Shown: positions 26,395 to 36,593, counted from the stretch's first letter. The stretch: DNA of 64,000 bases from Gaiellasilicea sp963745775 (GCA_963745775.1 CAVUYY010000019.1:60487-124486); one strand, 5' to 3'. Numbers and translations: made by a program. Notes: generated from the letters alone by a model not told the origin.

Positions 26395-29169
26395 ATGGCG
26401 ACGGCCAAGGAAGCACAGGCAGAAGCGGTGAGCACGAAGGACGAGGTTCGGAACGTGGTCGTCGCCGAGACGGCGAGCGTCGCGCCGGGGCGGTACTTCA
26501 CGATCCCGGGGCGCGATCCCTTCGACGAGATCGAGTGGGAGCTCCGCGACGCGCTGATCCCCGGCAAGGACGGCCCGGCCTTCGAGCAGCGGAACGTCGA
26601 GTTCCCCAAGTTCTGGTCGCAGACCGCGACGAACATCGTCGCCCAGAAGTACTTCCGCGGGCGGCTCAGCTCCCCCGAGCGCGAGCGCAGCGTCAAGCAG
26701 ATGATCGGCCGGATCGTCGACACGATCGGCGGCTGGGGGCGGCTCGGCGGCTACTTCGCCTCTGACGAGGAGGCCGAGACGTTCGAGGCCGAGCTGAAGG
26801 CGATCCTCGTCAACCAGCTCGCGTCCTTCAACTCGCCCGTCTGGTTCAACGTGGGCTTCGAGGAGAAGCCGCAGTGCTCGGCGTGCTTCATCCTCTCGAT
26901 CGACGACTCCATGGAGTCGATCCTCGACTGGATCCGGCGCGAGGGCGTGATCTTCCGGGGTGGCTCGGGCTCGGGCCTCAACCTCTCGAAGCTCCGCAGC
27001 TCCAAGGAGCAGCTCTCGAAGGGCGGCTACGCCTCGGGGCCGGTCTCGTTCATGCGCGGCGCCGACGCGTCGGCCGGGACGATCAAGTCCGGCGGCAAGA
27101 CGCGGCGCGCGGCCAAGATGGTCGTGCTCGACGTCGACCACCCGGACATCGAGGAGTTCGTCTGGTGCAAGGCCAAGGAGGAGCGGAAGGCCCGCGTCCT
27201 CGAGCAGGCCGGCTACGACATGTCGCTCGACTCAGCCGACTGGGCTTCGATCCAGTACCAGAACGCGAACAACTCCGTCCGCGTCACCGACTCCTTCATG
27301 GAGGCGGTCGTGGAGGACAAGGAATGGGGCCTGACGGCGCGCACGGACGGCTCGGTCGTCGAGACGATGGACGCGCGCAACCTGATGCTGCAGATCGCCG
27401 AGGCGTCCTGGCAGTGCGCCGATCCGGGCGTCCAGTACGACACGACGATCAACGCCTGGCACACGCTGCCGAACACCGGCCGGATCAACGCCTCGAATCC
27501 GTGCTCCGAGTACATGTCGATCGACGACAGCGCCTGCAACCTCTCGTCGCTCAACCTGCTCAAGTTCCGCCGCGACGACGGCGAGTTCGACGTCGAGGCG
27601 TTCTCGCACGCGGTCGACACGATGTTCCTCGCGCAGGAGATCTGCGTCGGCTACTCGTCGTATCCGACTCCCGAGATCGACGCGAACGCGAAGGCGTACC
27701 GCCAGCTCGGGCTCGGCTACGCGAACCTCGGCGCGCTCCTGATGGCGCGGGGGCTCCCGTACGACTCGGACGAGGGACGCGCCTACGCGGCCGCGATCAC
27801 CGGCCTGATGACCGGACGGGCGTACCGCAAGTCGGCGGAGGTCGCGCACCGGATGGGCCCGTTCGCGGGCTACCGGCCCAACGCGGCCGCGATGATCGGC
27901 GTGATCGCGAAGCACCGCGCGGCGGTCGGGAACATCCAGCACACCGACTCGGTGCCGGAGGATCTGCTCTCGGCCGCGCGCCAGTCGTGGGACGACGCGC
28001 TCGACCTCGGCGAGGTGCACGGCTACCGGAACGCGCAGGCGACGGTGCTCGCGCCGACGGGGACGATCAGCTTCATGATGGATTGCGATACGACGGGGGT
28101 GGAGCCCGACTTCTCGCTCGTCAAGTCGAAGAAGCTCGTCGGCGGCGGCGAGATCACGATCGTCAACAAGACGGTGCCGATGGCGCTCGAGAAGCTCGGC
28201 TACGCGCCGCGCGAGGTCGACGAGATCGTCGCCTTCATCGACGAGCGGAACACGGTCGTCGGCGCCCCGAACGTCAAGTCGGAGCACTTCCCGGTCTTCG
28301 ACTGCGCGATCGGCGACCGCGCGATCCACTACATGGGCCACGTGAAGATGATGGGCGCGGTGCAGCCGTTCATCTCCGGGGCGATCTCGAAGACGGTGAA
28401 CCTGCCCGAGGAGGCGACCGTCGAGGACGTCTCCCAGCTCCTGATCGAGGCGTGGCAGCTCGGCGTCAAGGCGATCGCGATCTACCGCGACAACTGCAAG
28501 GTCGCACAGCCGCTGTCGGGGCAGAAGGACGAGAGCGGCACGGCGGCGCTCTCGCCGCTCGCGCTCGCGCCCGTCGTCGCCCAGCCGAAGCGGCGCCGGC
28601 TCCCGGACGACCGCGTCGAGGTCGGCCGCAAGTTCAAGGTCGGCGAGTACGAGGGCTACATCCACGTCGGCCTCTTCGAGGACGGCACTCCCGGCGACAT
28701 CTTCGTCGACATCGCCAAGGAGGGAACGACCCTCGCCGGCCTGATGAACTCGTTCATGATCTCGGTCTCGCTCGGCCTCCAGTACGGAGTGCCGCTCGAG
28801 GTGTACGTCTCGAAGTTCAGCCACATGCGCTTCGAGCCGTCCGGGCTCACGAACGACGCCGACATCCGCGTCGCCAAGTCGATCGTCGACTACATCTTCC
28901 GCTGGATGGGGAAGAAGTTCCTCACGACCGACCAGCAGGAGGAGGCGGGGATCCTCTCGCCCGAGGTGAAGGCGCGGCTCGCCCAGGCGTACGCCACGCT
29001 CGAGAGCGGTCAGGCGCCGGTCGAGTACGACGCCCCGCCGCCCGGCCAGACGGCGCTCTTCAACGCCTGGGAGGACGCGGTCGAGTGCGCCCGCTGCGGC
29101 GGCCGGATGGTGCGGACGGGCTCGTGCTACACGTGCCGCGACTGCGGCACGAACACCGGCTGCAGCTGA
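26395..29169 (+). CDS. nrdJ: Adenosylcobalamin-dependent (class II) ribonucleotide reductase
   Basis: A 924-residue enzyme that reduces ribonucleotides to deoxyribonucleotides using vitamin B12, without oxygen dependence. Visible motifs are CSACFILSIDDSMESILDWI, FRGGSGSGLNLSKLR, the catalytic region INASNPCSEYMSIDDSACNL and LAPTGTISFMMDCDTTGVEP. The C-terminal TSCPD-type zinc ribbon (CARCGGRMVRTGSCYTCRDC then GTNTGCS) supplies the redox Cys. ATG 26395 has GGGAGG at good spacing. A 10-bp hairpin follows the stop. No nrdR is seen in the window. Confidence 0.95.
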   Translation: MATAKEAQAEAVSTKDEVRNVVVAETASVAPGRYFTIPGRDPFDEIEWELRDALIPGKDGPAFEQRNVEFPKFWSQTATNIVAQKYFRGRLSSPERERSVKQMIGRIVDTIGGWGRLGGYFASDEEAETFEAELKAILVNQLASFNSPVWFNVGFEEKPQCSACFILSIDDSMESILDWIRREGVIFRGGSGSGLNLSKLRSSKEQLSKGGYASGPVSFMRGADASAGTIKSGGKTRRAAKMVVLDVDHPDIEEFVWCKAKEERKARVLEQAGYDMSLDSADWASIQYQNANNSVRVTDSFMEAVVEDKEWGLTARTDGSVVETMDARNLMLQIAEASWQCADPGVQYDTTINAWHTLPNTGRINASNPCSEYMSIDDSACNLSSLNLLKFRRDDGEFDVEAFSHAVDTMFLAQEICVGYSSYPTPEIDANAKAYRQLGLGYANLGALLMARGLPYDSDEGRAYAAAITGLMTGRAYRKSAEVAHRMGPFAGYRPNAAAMIGVIAKHRAAVGNIQHTDSVPEDLLSAARQSWDDALDLGEVHGYRNAQATVLAPTGTISFMMDCDTTGVEPDFSLVKSKKLVGGGEITIVNKTVPMALEKLGYAPREVDEIVAFIDERNTVVGAPNVKSEHFPVFDCAIGDRAIHYMGHVKMMGAVQPFISGAISKTVNLPEEATVEDVSQLLIEAWQLGVKAIAIYRDNCKVAQPLSGQKDESGTAALSPLALAPVVAQPKRRRLPDDRVEVGRKFKVGEYEGYIHVGLFEDGTPGDIFVDIAKEGTTLAGLMNSFMISVSLGLQYGVPLEVYVSKFSHMRFEPSGLTNDADIRVAKSIVDYIFRWMGKKFLTTDQQEEAGILSPEVKARLAQAYATLESGQAPVEYDAPPPGQTALFNAWEDAVECARCGGRMVRTGSCYTCRDCGTNTGCS

Positions 29170-29185
29170 CGACCTCACGTCCGCC

Positions 29186-29213
29186 GCACTGGGCGCTTGG
29201 CGACGCCCAGTGC
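29186..29213 (+). terminator. Hairpin terminator of nrdJ
   Basis: GCACTGGGCG (29186-29195) pairs perfectly with CGCCCAGTGC (29204-29213), loop of 8 nt, starting 17 nt after the nrdJ stop. No T-run follows. The remaining 116 nt to the convergent glycosidase show nothing else. Confidence 0.65.
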
Positions 29214-29329
29214 GAGCTGGGCGTTTGGTTCCATCGTCCTCGGTGCGGCAACCCTGAGGACCCGTAAGTTCCTGTGACGCCCTCGTACTGCCTTCGGGAG
29301 GCGGGGATCCACTGCAGTTTCTCCCGAGC

Positions 29330-30622
29330 TCACCTGATCCGAAGCTGCTGGCTGAACCGCCGCTGGCTCGGCGACCAGATCCGGAACAGCGCGCCCCGCT
29401 TTACCCGAATCGTCCGCATGAAGACGCCCTCGTCGTTCGTGAGCTGCACGCGGCCGACCGGCTTCCACGCGTTCCGCCGCAACACCTCGAGCCGATAGCG
29501 CTTCCGCCCCGGCTTCCCGTCGCGGATCTGGCCCCAGACGATCGCCTGCAACCCGCGCCGCCCCATCTGCGCGAACGGCAGCCTGAACGCCTGCAGCGAC
29601 GGTTTCCAGCGGTCGTCGACGAACACGAGGCCGGTCTGGAAGCGGCTGAGGATGGGCTCGTCGCGGTAGAGGTACTGGATCAGCATCGTCACCCGCGGCA
29701 GCCGCCACGCCCGCATCGCGGCGAGGCTGAGGTTCGTCGCCTGCCGCTTCAGCGTCACGCCCAGGAACGTGTCGGGCGGGTTCGTCTGGTAGCCGTACTC
29801 GGTCAGCCAGATCGGCTTCGATCCGAAGTAGCGCTTGACGAGGATGAGGAGCTTCGGGAGCGTCGCCATCGTGATCCACGGGCAGTTCTTGCAGCCGCCG
29901 CTCGACGGCGTCTCTGAGGGGGTGGACGGATACGGGTGGTGAGCGTAGGCGTCGAGCTTCGCGCCGGCGGCCCACATCGCACGCACCCAGGTGACGGGTG
30001 AGACGCCGCCCGCCGCGGCCTTCGGCCCGGTCGCCCCGCCGCCGACGCGCGCGCTCGGAAGCACGGCATGGATTCCCTCGTACCCGGGGTTGAGCAGGTG
30101 CCGGACGTAGATCGACGCCTTCGTCGGCCTGAGCCAGAGGCGCTTGTTCGGCTCGTTCCAGATCAGCCAGTGCTGAACCCACGGATAGCGACGGGCGGCG
30201 GCGGTCGCGAAGCGGCGGAAGTCTCGCGGCCGCGGCGGGGCGAAGCTCGGAGCGCGCCCCCCGTTCGCCCACGCCGGCGTCCCGACGAGAGTGAGCACGG
30301 GCGTCAGACCGTGGCGGCGAAGCCCGCGCAGGACCCGGTCGGCCCTGCGCCAGTCGTACGCGCGATCGCGCGGCGACGTCGCATCCTTCGGCCGTCGCGG
30401 CGCAACCTGGTTCCACCGCACCGTGAAGCGGACGAACGGCACGCCGAGTCGCTTCAACGTCCGCAGGCGCTGGTCGAGGGTCCCCGTGCCGAACTCCAAC
30501 CATGCATCGTCCTGGATGCCGTAGCGGACCCCCGAAGAAGCCTGAGCGGAGCTCACGGCGACACACGCCGCAAGCGCAAAGAGCAGCACGAAGAGCGTCA
30601 TCCGGGCGGTGGTCGTCCTCAT
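29330..30622 (-). CDS. Secreted clan-A glycoside hydrolase (GH5/GH39-like)
   Basis: About 430 residues from ATG 30622. A signal peptide (TLFVLLFALAACVAVSSAQA) precedes a TIM-barrel. The acid/base region is HWLIWNEPNK and the nucleophile region is KPIWLTEYGYQTN, the two-Glu arrangement of clan GH-A enzymes. The start VRYGIQDDAWLEFGTGTLDQ and PFVRFTVRWNQV also fit. The C-terminal 90 residues form a beta domain (YRLEVLRRNAWKPVGRVQL). The substrate is not predictable. An upstream extension in the same frame is unlikely because the signal peptide would become internal. Confidence 0.78.
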   Translation of the reverse strand: MRTTTARMTLFVLLFALAACVAVSSAQASSGVRYGIQDDAWLEFGTGTLDQRLRTLKRLGVPFVRFTVRWNQVAPRRPKDATSPRDRAYDWRRADRVLRGLRRHGLTPVLTLVGTPAWANGGRAPSFAPPRPRDFRRFATAAARRYPWVQHWLIWNEPNKRLWLRPTKASIYVRHLLNPGYEGIHAVLPSARVGGGATGPKAAAGGVSPVTWVRAMWAAGAKLDAYAHHPYPSTPSETPSSGGCKNCPWITMATLPKLLILVKRYFGSKPIWLTEYGYQTNPPDTFLGVTLKRQATNLSLAAMRAWRLPRVTMLIQYLYRDEPILSRFQTGLVFVDDRWKPSLQAFRLPFAQMGRRGLQAIVWGQIRDGKPGRKRYRLEVLRRNAWKPVGRVQLTNDEGVFMRTIRVKRGALFRIWSPSQRRFSQQLRIR

Positions 30623-30757
30623 CGGCGGGTCGAACCTAACCTTTCGCGGCGCTGCTCCTCGTACTGATCGTCCGCGCGCAGTCCTGCTGGCGTGCGCCCG
30701 GCCGGCAGGAATGGCCGCGCGTAGAGCGAAGTGCCGCAGTTCACGAGGAGGTGACGC

Positions 30758-31639
30758 ATGGTCGAACTGCGAGATCAGCTCGGGACGACGTGGGGGACTC
30801 GCCTTCGGGCATTCGGCGGTTTGTGGCTGTTGCTCGGCGGGCTCCTCGCCGCGCTCGGCTTCGGATCGCTCGTTCTGACGGCCACGGTCGTCCTCGTCGG
30901 GGTCGGCGGCGTCGCCGGATTGGCGTTCTGGCTCGGGCAGGGGCACGCGACGCGGGTTGTTCGGCAGAGCGTCGACAGGGTGGGTCGGGCCGACCGCCGA
31001 CTTGGCGAGCGGGTGGCGAAGCTGGAGCTGTCGCGACGGCTCGGCGTCCTCGGGGCTCAGACGCGAAGCACCAGCGGACGCGCCTGGAGGGCGGCGATCG
31101 CCGCAGCCGCCGTCGGCTCAGAACGCGGTGCGAGCACCTTCCGGCAGGTCTCTGCTCGCTCGCAGACCGCGCTCCGAGCGGGGGCGGCAGAGCTGTCCCA
31201 ACGGTCCGCGCGCCCATCGAGACCGTCACTGCCCGATCCCGCGAACCAGGCGAACCAGCTCAACACGCTCGGGGCACAGCTCCGCCGGGAAGGGAAGCAC
31301 GAGCGCGCGGCCGCGCAGCACCGCGCCGCGCTCGCGATCGTTCGCGACCTCGGCGACGAACGCACTGAGGCTCTGACGCTGAACAACCTCGCGCTCGCCG
31401 TCGCCCACACCGACGGGGTCGACGCGGCGGTTGAGCACTTCGAGCAGGCGCTCGTCGTCCTGCGCCAGCTCGGGGACGACGAGCACGAGGGCCACGTGAT
31501 CGCGAACCTCGGCTTCATCCACAAGAGCCACGGCCGGAGCGAGGAAGCCGCGGGCTATCTCCACGCGGCGCTCGACAAGCTCCCGGCGGACTCGCGCGCG
31601 TACCGCAAGGTCGAGGAGCAGCTCCGCCAGGCGAGCTGA
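30758..31639 (+). CDS. Membrane protein with C-terminal TPR repeats
   Basis: A 293-residue protein with GAGGAGGTG upstream of its ATG. The N-terminus carries two hydrophobic segments (GGLWLLLGGLLAALGFGSLV and TATVVLVGVGGVAGLAFWLG). A basic/Ala-rich middle is followed by three TPR units (QLNTLGAQLRREGKHERAAA, LTLNNLALAVAHTDGVDAAV, HVIANLGFIHKSHGRSEEAA). It probably scaffolds other proteins at the cytoplasmic face. No partner is obvious. Confidence 0.75.
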   Translation: MVELRDQLGTTWGTRLRAFGGLWLLLGGLLAALGFGSLVLTATVVLVGVGGVAGLAFWLGQGHATRVVRQSVDRVGRADRRLGERVAKLELSRRLGVLGAQTRSTSGRAWRAAIAAAAVGSERGASTFRQVSARSQTALRAGAAELSQRSARPSRPSLPDPANQANQLNTLGAQLRREGKHERAAAQHRAALAIVRDLGDERTEALTLNNLALAVAHTDGVDAAVEHFEQALVVLRQLGDDEHEGHVIANLGFIHKSHGRSEEAAGYLHAALDKLPADSRAYRKVEEQLRQAS

Positions 31640-31681
31640 GCCGCGCTTTCGCGCCGCGGCGCGATGCGAGAGAATCGAGCG

Positions 31682-32499
31682 GTGCGCGACGAGGACTTCG
31701 GAGCTCCTGCTTCAGCTCGCTCGCCGTGCTCCGCGCGCAGTTCGGCGACGAGGTGCCATACGTGGGCGGGCTCGATCGGGGCTTCGCGTTCCGCGGTCAG
31801 CGCGTTCCGTTCCTCAATCGCCAACAGGGAATCTTCCGCGCCGCCGCGCAGAGCGGTCCCGCGGCACTCTCGATCACAGACGTCGGTCAACAGGACCGTA
31901 CGACGATCGAGAGACGCCCGAAGGCGTGCTGTACGCCTACCGAGGCACCGATCCGGATCATCGCGACAACCGGGCGATGCGCGCGGCGTTCGAGCTCGGG
32001 ACGCCGATCGTCCACTTCGTGGCGACACGCGTCGGTCGCTATCGGCCGGTCTTTCCCGGCTTCGTGGTCGCGGACGACAGGGCTGCGCTCCAGGTTCTCG
32101 TCCAGCCGGGCGCGATGCGAGGGCCGCACGACGAGCAGGAGCCGACGGTGATCGACGATCCGATCGAACGCCGATACGTCAGTCAGGGAGACGAGCGTAG
32201 GTGCATCAGGCTCAATTTCGCGGCCGCGTGCTGCCGGCCTACCGCGACCGATGCGGCATTTGCAGCCTCAGGAGACTCGCCTGCTCGATGCGGCCCACAT
32301 CATCGCGATCTCGAGGCGGAGGAGATGCGACCGTGAGCAACGGCTTGAGCCTCTGCTCGATCCACCATCGCGCTTTCGATCGACCTCGTCGGTCCGGCGA
32401 CACCGCGAACGGTCGCCGACCGTGTACGAGGAGCCGCTTCCTGGCGGCTCGATGGAACTCGATCTGCTCAAGGGCTTCCACGAGAGCGTCGAGAAGTAG
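31682..32499 (+). pseudogene. HNH restriction-endonuclease-like gene, multiply frameshifted
   Basis: Pieces in all three frames align in order with the stand-alone HNH 'putative restriction endonuclease' family: SLAVLRAQFGDEVPYVGGLD, FRGQRVPFLNRQQGIFR, ETPEGVLYAYRGTDPDHRDN, PVFPGFVVADDRAALQVLV, HQAQFRGRVLPAYRDRCGIC, then ETRLLDAAHIIAIS and SNGLSLCSIHHRAFD with the HNH residues. At least six frame changes are needed in about 800 nt, so no full protein can be made as assembled. The conservation of each piece suggests recent or technical damage rather than old decay. No methylase is nearby. Confidence 0.65.
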
Positions 32500-32887
32500 T
32501 CTTTCACGTTGCATGTAGATCTTTCGGTCAGTTTGCTCGTCGCCTCGATCAGCCGACGGCCTCCGCCGCCAGTGAGGTCTGCCGACGACACGCTGAGCGT
32601 AGTTGACCGCTTCCTGGCCCGGCTGGGCGAAACGGAGACAACCTCGCAGATCTGATCTGAGCGGCTGGTGAAGAGGCTGGGTTCGATGGGATCCGCCAGC
32701 CGAAAGCGCTCGGCGCCGAGCTGCATCCGAACGAGGAGCTCGGGCTCGCGATCGTGTTCCGGCTCGCTCCATCGGCTCGAGCCTGAGCTTAGACCTGCTG
32801 CCGCTACACGTGAAGCCTGAACGAGCTGTGAACGGAGCTGGTCGTAGGATCCAGCCGCCCAGGAGAGCTCGAGAAACGGAGTTGACG
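32500..32887. other. 388-nt region without a convincing gene
   Basis: Between the HNH remnant and the phytase-like gene. A short plus-strand stretch (about 32659-32785) reads EEAGFDGIRQPKALGAELHP and looks coding-like, ending in a TGA after PSARA, but it has an in-frame TGA just upstream and no start. It may be a remnant. No tRNA, repeat or clear promoter was recognised. Confidence 0.4.
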
Positions 32888-34025
32888 ATGCGCCGCGTCC
32901 CCTTCAAGCGACTTGTCCTCGCCCTCGTCCCGGTGGTCGCAGCCGCCGTCGTCGGCGCCTCGCTCACGTCGGCCGCGAACGACCGCGCCCGGACACCGGC
33001 GCTCGAGTTCCTCGGCCAGCAGATCATCCCGACGGGAGCGCAGTTCGAGGGCACCGAGATCGGCGGGCTCTCCGGGATGGCGTACGACGCCGACCGCGAC
33101 GTCTTCTACGCCCTCTCCGACGACCAGGGCCAGATCGACCCGGTGCGCTTCTACACGCTGCGGCTCGACCTGGCGGACGGGAGCCTCGACAGCGGCGACA
33201 TCGACTTCCTCGACGTGACGACCCTCCTCGAGCCGAACGGCCAGCCGTTCGTAACCGCGAGTGCCGACCCCGAGGGGCTGGCGCTGACGAAGGACGACGA
33301 GCTCGTCGTCACCTCCGAGGGCTTCGCGGCGCGGCTGATCGATCCGTTCGTGCGGCTCTTCGCGCTCGACGGCTCCTCGCTCGGCGCGCTTCCCGTCCCG
33401 ACGCCGTTCCTTCCCGCGACCGGCACGCGCGGCGTGCGTCAGAACCTCGGCTTCGAGAGCGCCGCGACCGCGCCGAACGGCCGCTTCCTCTTCACGGGGA
33501 CGGAGGCCGCGCTCGTCCAGGACGGCCCGCCGGCGACGCTCGCGGCCGGCAGTCCGGCGCGCATCCTCCGCTACAACCTCCAGACCGGCACGCTCGACCG
33601 CCAGTACCTCTACTGGGTCGATCCGATCGCCGAGCCGCCCGTGCCCGCGACGAACTTCGCCGTCGCCGGGCTCGTGGAGCTGCTCCCGCTCAACAACCAG
33701 TTCCTGCTCTCCATGGAGCGCTCGTTCTCGGTCGGCGCGCCGGGAACCGGCAACTCGATCAAGCTCTATCGAGTCGCCCTGGCCGGCGCAGACAACATCA
33801 ACGGCGTCGAAAGCCTCGCCGGCAGCCTCGGGAGCGTGAAGCCGGCCGCCAAGACGCTCCTCCTCGATCTCGACAGTCTCGGGAATCCCGCTCGACAACG
33901 TCGAGGCGATGGCCTTCGGCCCGGACCTGCCGGACGGCCGCCGCTCCCTGATCCTCGTCAGCGACAACAACTTCGCCCCGGCGCAGTTCACGCAGTTCCT
34001 GCTCTTCGCGGTCTCGCCCGGCTGA
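32888..34025 (+). CDS. Secreted phytase-like esterase-domain protein (one apparent frameshift)
   Basis: About 378 residues after correction. A signal peptide (RLVLALVPVVAAAVVGASLT) precedes a beta-propeller of the 'esterase-like activity of phytase' class: EIGGLSGMAYDADRDVFYAL, SADPEGLALTKDDELVVTSE, NLGFESAATAPNGRFLFTGT. Near 33880 one extra G in a GGG run shifts the frame. Correcting it gives DNVEAMAFGPDLPDGRRSLI and a normal end NNFAPAQFTQFLLFAVSPG with TGA 34023-34025. It probably acts on a phosphate or ester outside the cell; the substrate is unknown. Confidence 0.78.
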
Positions 34026-34028
34026 GCT

Positions 34029-34701
34029 TCAGACCCGGTCGTCCGCCCCCTGGCGCACCCAGAGCGTCACGAGGCGGGCGACCAGCGTGACGAGGAAGAT
34101 CTGGCCGAGCAGCGCCTCGAGCACGGTCAGCGCCTGCGGCAGGCCGACCGCCGGCGAGAGGTCGCCGAAGCCGAGCGTCGTCAGCGTCACGAAGCTGAAG
34201 TAGAGGTACTCGGACTGCGCGTGTGGCCCCTCCTGGACGAAGAACGACGCCTCCCGGAGGTCGCTGACCGCGAGGTAGACGAAGGCGAACAGGAGCCCTA
34301 CGAGCACATACGTGCAGAGGGCGCCGAGCACGGTCTCGTGGGTGACGCGCCGATGGGCGAGCACACGTCTGAGCGTGATCGGCAACGTCGCCGTCACGAG
34401 CAGCACCACCGGCAGGAGATAGGTCAGCGCCACGATCGACTCCGAGTTGACGAAGAGGACGATCGGCGCCAGCGCGACGCAGGCGGCCGACCGAGATCCA
34501 GTGTCGTCGCTGGAGCTTGTGGCCGGAGGCCGGATCGCTGATCGCGACGATGAGCGCCAGTGCGGACAGGAGCGTGCTGCCGATCGCACCCCAGCGCGGG
34601 TCGTCGACGAGCTCGAGCAGGAAGAAGTTCGCGAGCAGGAGCACGAGCAGGCTCGCATAGCTGTCGACGAAGCGAAGCAGGTCGCCTCTGAGGGAGCGCA
34701 T
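34029..34701 (-). CDS. Potassium-channel-like membrane protein (one apparent frameshift)
   Basis: About 223 residues after joining frames near 34492. The N-terminus RSLRGDLLRFVDSYASLLVL begins a set of four helices. The last two helices flank a K+ selectivity filter, FVTLTTLGFGDLSPA (TxxTxGFGD), followed by the inner helix QALTVLEALLGQIFLVTLVA. It is a voltage-sensor-less or degenerate four-plus-two helix channel of the Ion_trans_2 class. Its 3' end is 3 nt from the convergent phytase-like gene. Confidence 0.78.
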
Positions 34702-34732
34702 GGGCGCCCACGATAGGTGCGAAGATCGGACG

Positions 34733-35670
34733 GTGGAGCAGACGCGGCACTCGGACGAAGCGGGATCGAGGTTTCCCGGCTCATCCTCGGGTGCGGGAAC
34801 TTCGGCGGGATCGGTTCCTCGCCTGCGTTCTTCGGCCAGGGCGAGAGCGAGGAGCAGGCGGTCGCGCAGTCATGGATGCGGCCTGGGCCGCAGGGATCAC
34901 GACCTTCGACACCGCAGACGCGTACGGCGGCGGGCGCAGCGAGACGATTCATCGGCAACTGGATTCGCTCGCGCGGCGTGCGCCCCGTGCTGACCACGAA
35001 GACGTTCAACCCGATGAGCGACGGCGCCGACAGCGGGCTCTCTCGGGAGCGGATCCGGAGACAGCTCGAGACGAGCCTCGAGCGGCTCGGCGTCGAGCGC
35101 ATCGACCTGTACCTCTCGCACGCGATGGACCCGGCGACGCCCGTCGAGGAGACCGCAGCGGCCTTCGACGAGCTCCGGCGCGAGGGCACGATCGGCGCCT
35201 GGGGAGGCAGCAACGTCGACGCCGCCTGGATCGAGACGGCTCGGCCGGCGTGGGTGCAGAACTCGTATTCGCTCCTCGACCGCGCCGACGAAGGCAGCGT
35301 CATCCCCCTCTGCGTCCGCGACGGAATCGGCTACAGCCCGTTCAGCCCGCTGGCGGGCGGCTGGCTCACCGGCAAGTACCGCCGCGGCGAACAGCCTCCC
35401 GCGGGCTCGCGGATGACGCTCCGGCCCGGACCCTACGAGCGCCTGCGAAACGAGACGACGTTCAGCGCGCTCGAGTCGTTCGAGGCCCTCGCGAGCGTGC
35501 GCGAGACAACGCCCGCCGCGCTCGCCTTCGCCTGGCTCCTGGCGCAGCCGCACGTGAGCGCCGTCGTCGTCGGCCCCCGCAGCCCCGAGCAGCTCCAGCC
35601 CGCGCTCGATGCGCTCGAGCTGCGGCTCTCGGCGGACGAGGCCGACGAGATCGAGACGGTCTTCGAGTGA
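34733..35670 (+). CDS. Aldo/keto reductase (apparent frameshifts near the N-terminus)
   Basis: NADPH-dependent oxidoreductase of the AKR TIM-barrel family. The opening (L)GRSGIEVSRLILGCGNFGG and the segment VMDAAWAAGITTFDTADAYG with the catalytic Asp and Tyr are in different frames. Joins fall near 34867 and 34947. The rest is intact: LTTKTFNPMSD, RLGVERIDLYLSHAMDPATP, GAWGGSN, the cofactor region YSPFSPLAGGWLTGKYRRGE and VVVGPRSPEQL. GTG 34733 followed by EQTR would be the natural start, but a further frame slip lies just after it. The stop overlaps the next start as GTGA. Confidence 0.8.
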
Positions 35671-36593
35671 GCCTGCTCGTCCTGAGTGCAGACGAGGTCG
35701 AGCGGCTGCTGGCCATGGACGAGTGCATCGAGGCGATGGCCGAAGTGCTGTCCTCGCTTGCCCGGGACGAGCTCTTCCAGCCGCTCCGCTTCGTGCTGAA
35801 GCCGCCGAACGCGGCCGGTCTGATGGGGTTCATGCCCGCGCACCGCGGCGGCGAGCGCGCCGCCTATTCGCTGAAGGAGATCGTGGTCACGCCGGACAAC
35901 CCGACGCGCGGGCTCGACGCACATCAGGGCGCCGTGCTCCTCCACGACGGGAAGACGGGCGAGCTGACGGCGCTCCTGAACGCCTCTCCGATCACGGCGA
36001 TCCGGACCGCGGCGGTCTCGGCCGTCGCGACTCGCGCGCTCGCGAGGCCCGGAGCGCAGAAGGTCGCGATCATCGGCACCGGTGTTCAGGGACGCTCGCA
36101 CGAACAGGCGCTGCGGGCGGTTCTCCCCGATGCCGAGATCCGCTCCTGGAGTCGAAGCAGCGGTGGCAGCGCCGAGGGCCTCGTCCGCGACGCGGACGTC
36201 GTCTGCACCTGCACGAACTCGAGCGAGCCGGTGCTCTCGCTCGCGTGGCTGAAGCCGGGCGCGCACGTGAACGCGGTCGGCTCGAGCGTGCCGTGGGCGC
36301 GGGAGCTCGACGCGGAGACGATGGCCGCAGGCTCCCTCTTCGTCGACCGGCGCGAGTCGACGCTGAACGAGTCGGGCGAGTATCGAGCTGCCGTCGAGGA
36401 AGGCGCGATCGGCCCTGAGCACATCCTCGCGGAGCTCGGCGAGGTGCTGGTCGGCGCCCATCCGGGCCGCACCTCCGACGACGAGCTGACGATCTTCAAG
36501 TCGCTCGGGCTCGCAGTCGAGGATCTCGCCGCCGCGGAGCTCGTGGTCGCCCGCGCCCGCGAGCAGGGCGTCGGGACCGAGGTCGACTTCTGA
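35667..36593 (+). CDS. Ornithine cyclodeaminase/mu-crystallin family protein
   Basis: A 308-residue NAD(P)-binding protein from GTG 35667. The N-terminal half carries SLKEIVVTPDNPTRGLDAHQ and ALLNASPITAIRTAAVSAVA, and the Rossmann half VAIIGTGVQGRSHEQALRAV and DADVVCTCTNSSEPVL. The family includes ornithine cyclodeaminase, alanine dehydrogenase and ketimine reductases; which one is not clear. It sits between an aldo/keto reductase and a PLP-dependent dehydratase in one overlapping unit, so an amino-acid catabolic role is likely. Confidence 0.88.
   Translation: MSLLVLSADEVERLLAMDECIEAMAEVLSSLARDELFQPLRFVLKPPNAAGLMGFMPAHRGGERAAYSLKEIVVTPDNPTRGLDAHQGAVLLHDGKTGELTALLNASPITAIRTAAVSAVATRALARPGAQKVAIIGTGVQGRSHEQALRAVLPDAEIRSWSRSSGGSAEGLVRDADVVCTCTNSSEPVLSLAWLKPGAHVNAVGSSVPWARELDAETMAAGSLFVDRRESTLNESGEYRAAVEEGAIGPEHILAELGEVLVGAHPGRTSDDELTIFKSLGLAVEDLAAAELVVARAREQGVGTEVDF

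Noticed and set aside
26280..26395. c-di-AMP (ydaO-type) riboswitch upstream of nrdJ
   Set aside because: GGGGGAGCC looked suggestive but the second conserved half (CCCGUC...CUAACCU) is absent.
27232..29178. 648-residue open frame on the minus strand
   Set aside because: It mirrors nrdJ codon for codon, is Arg/Glu/Leu-rich without domains and is a GC-driven shadow.
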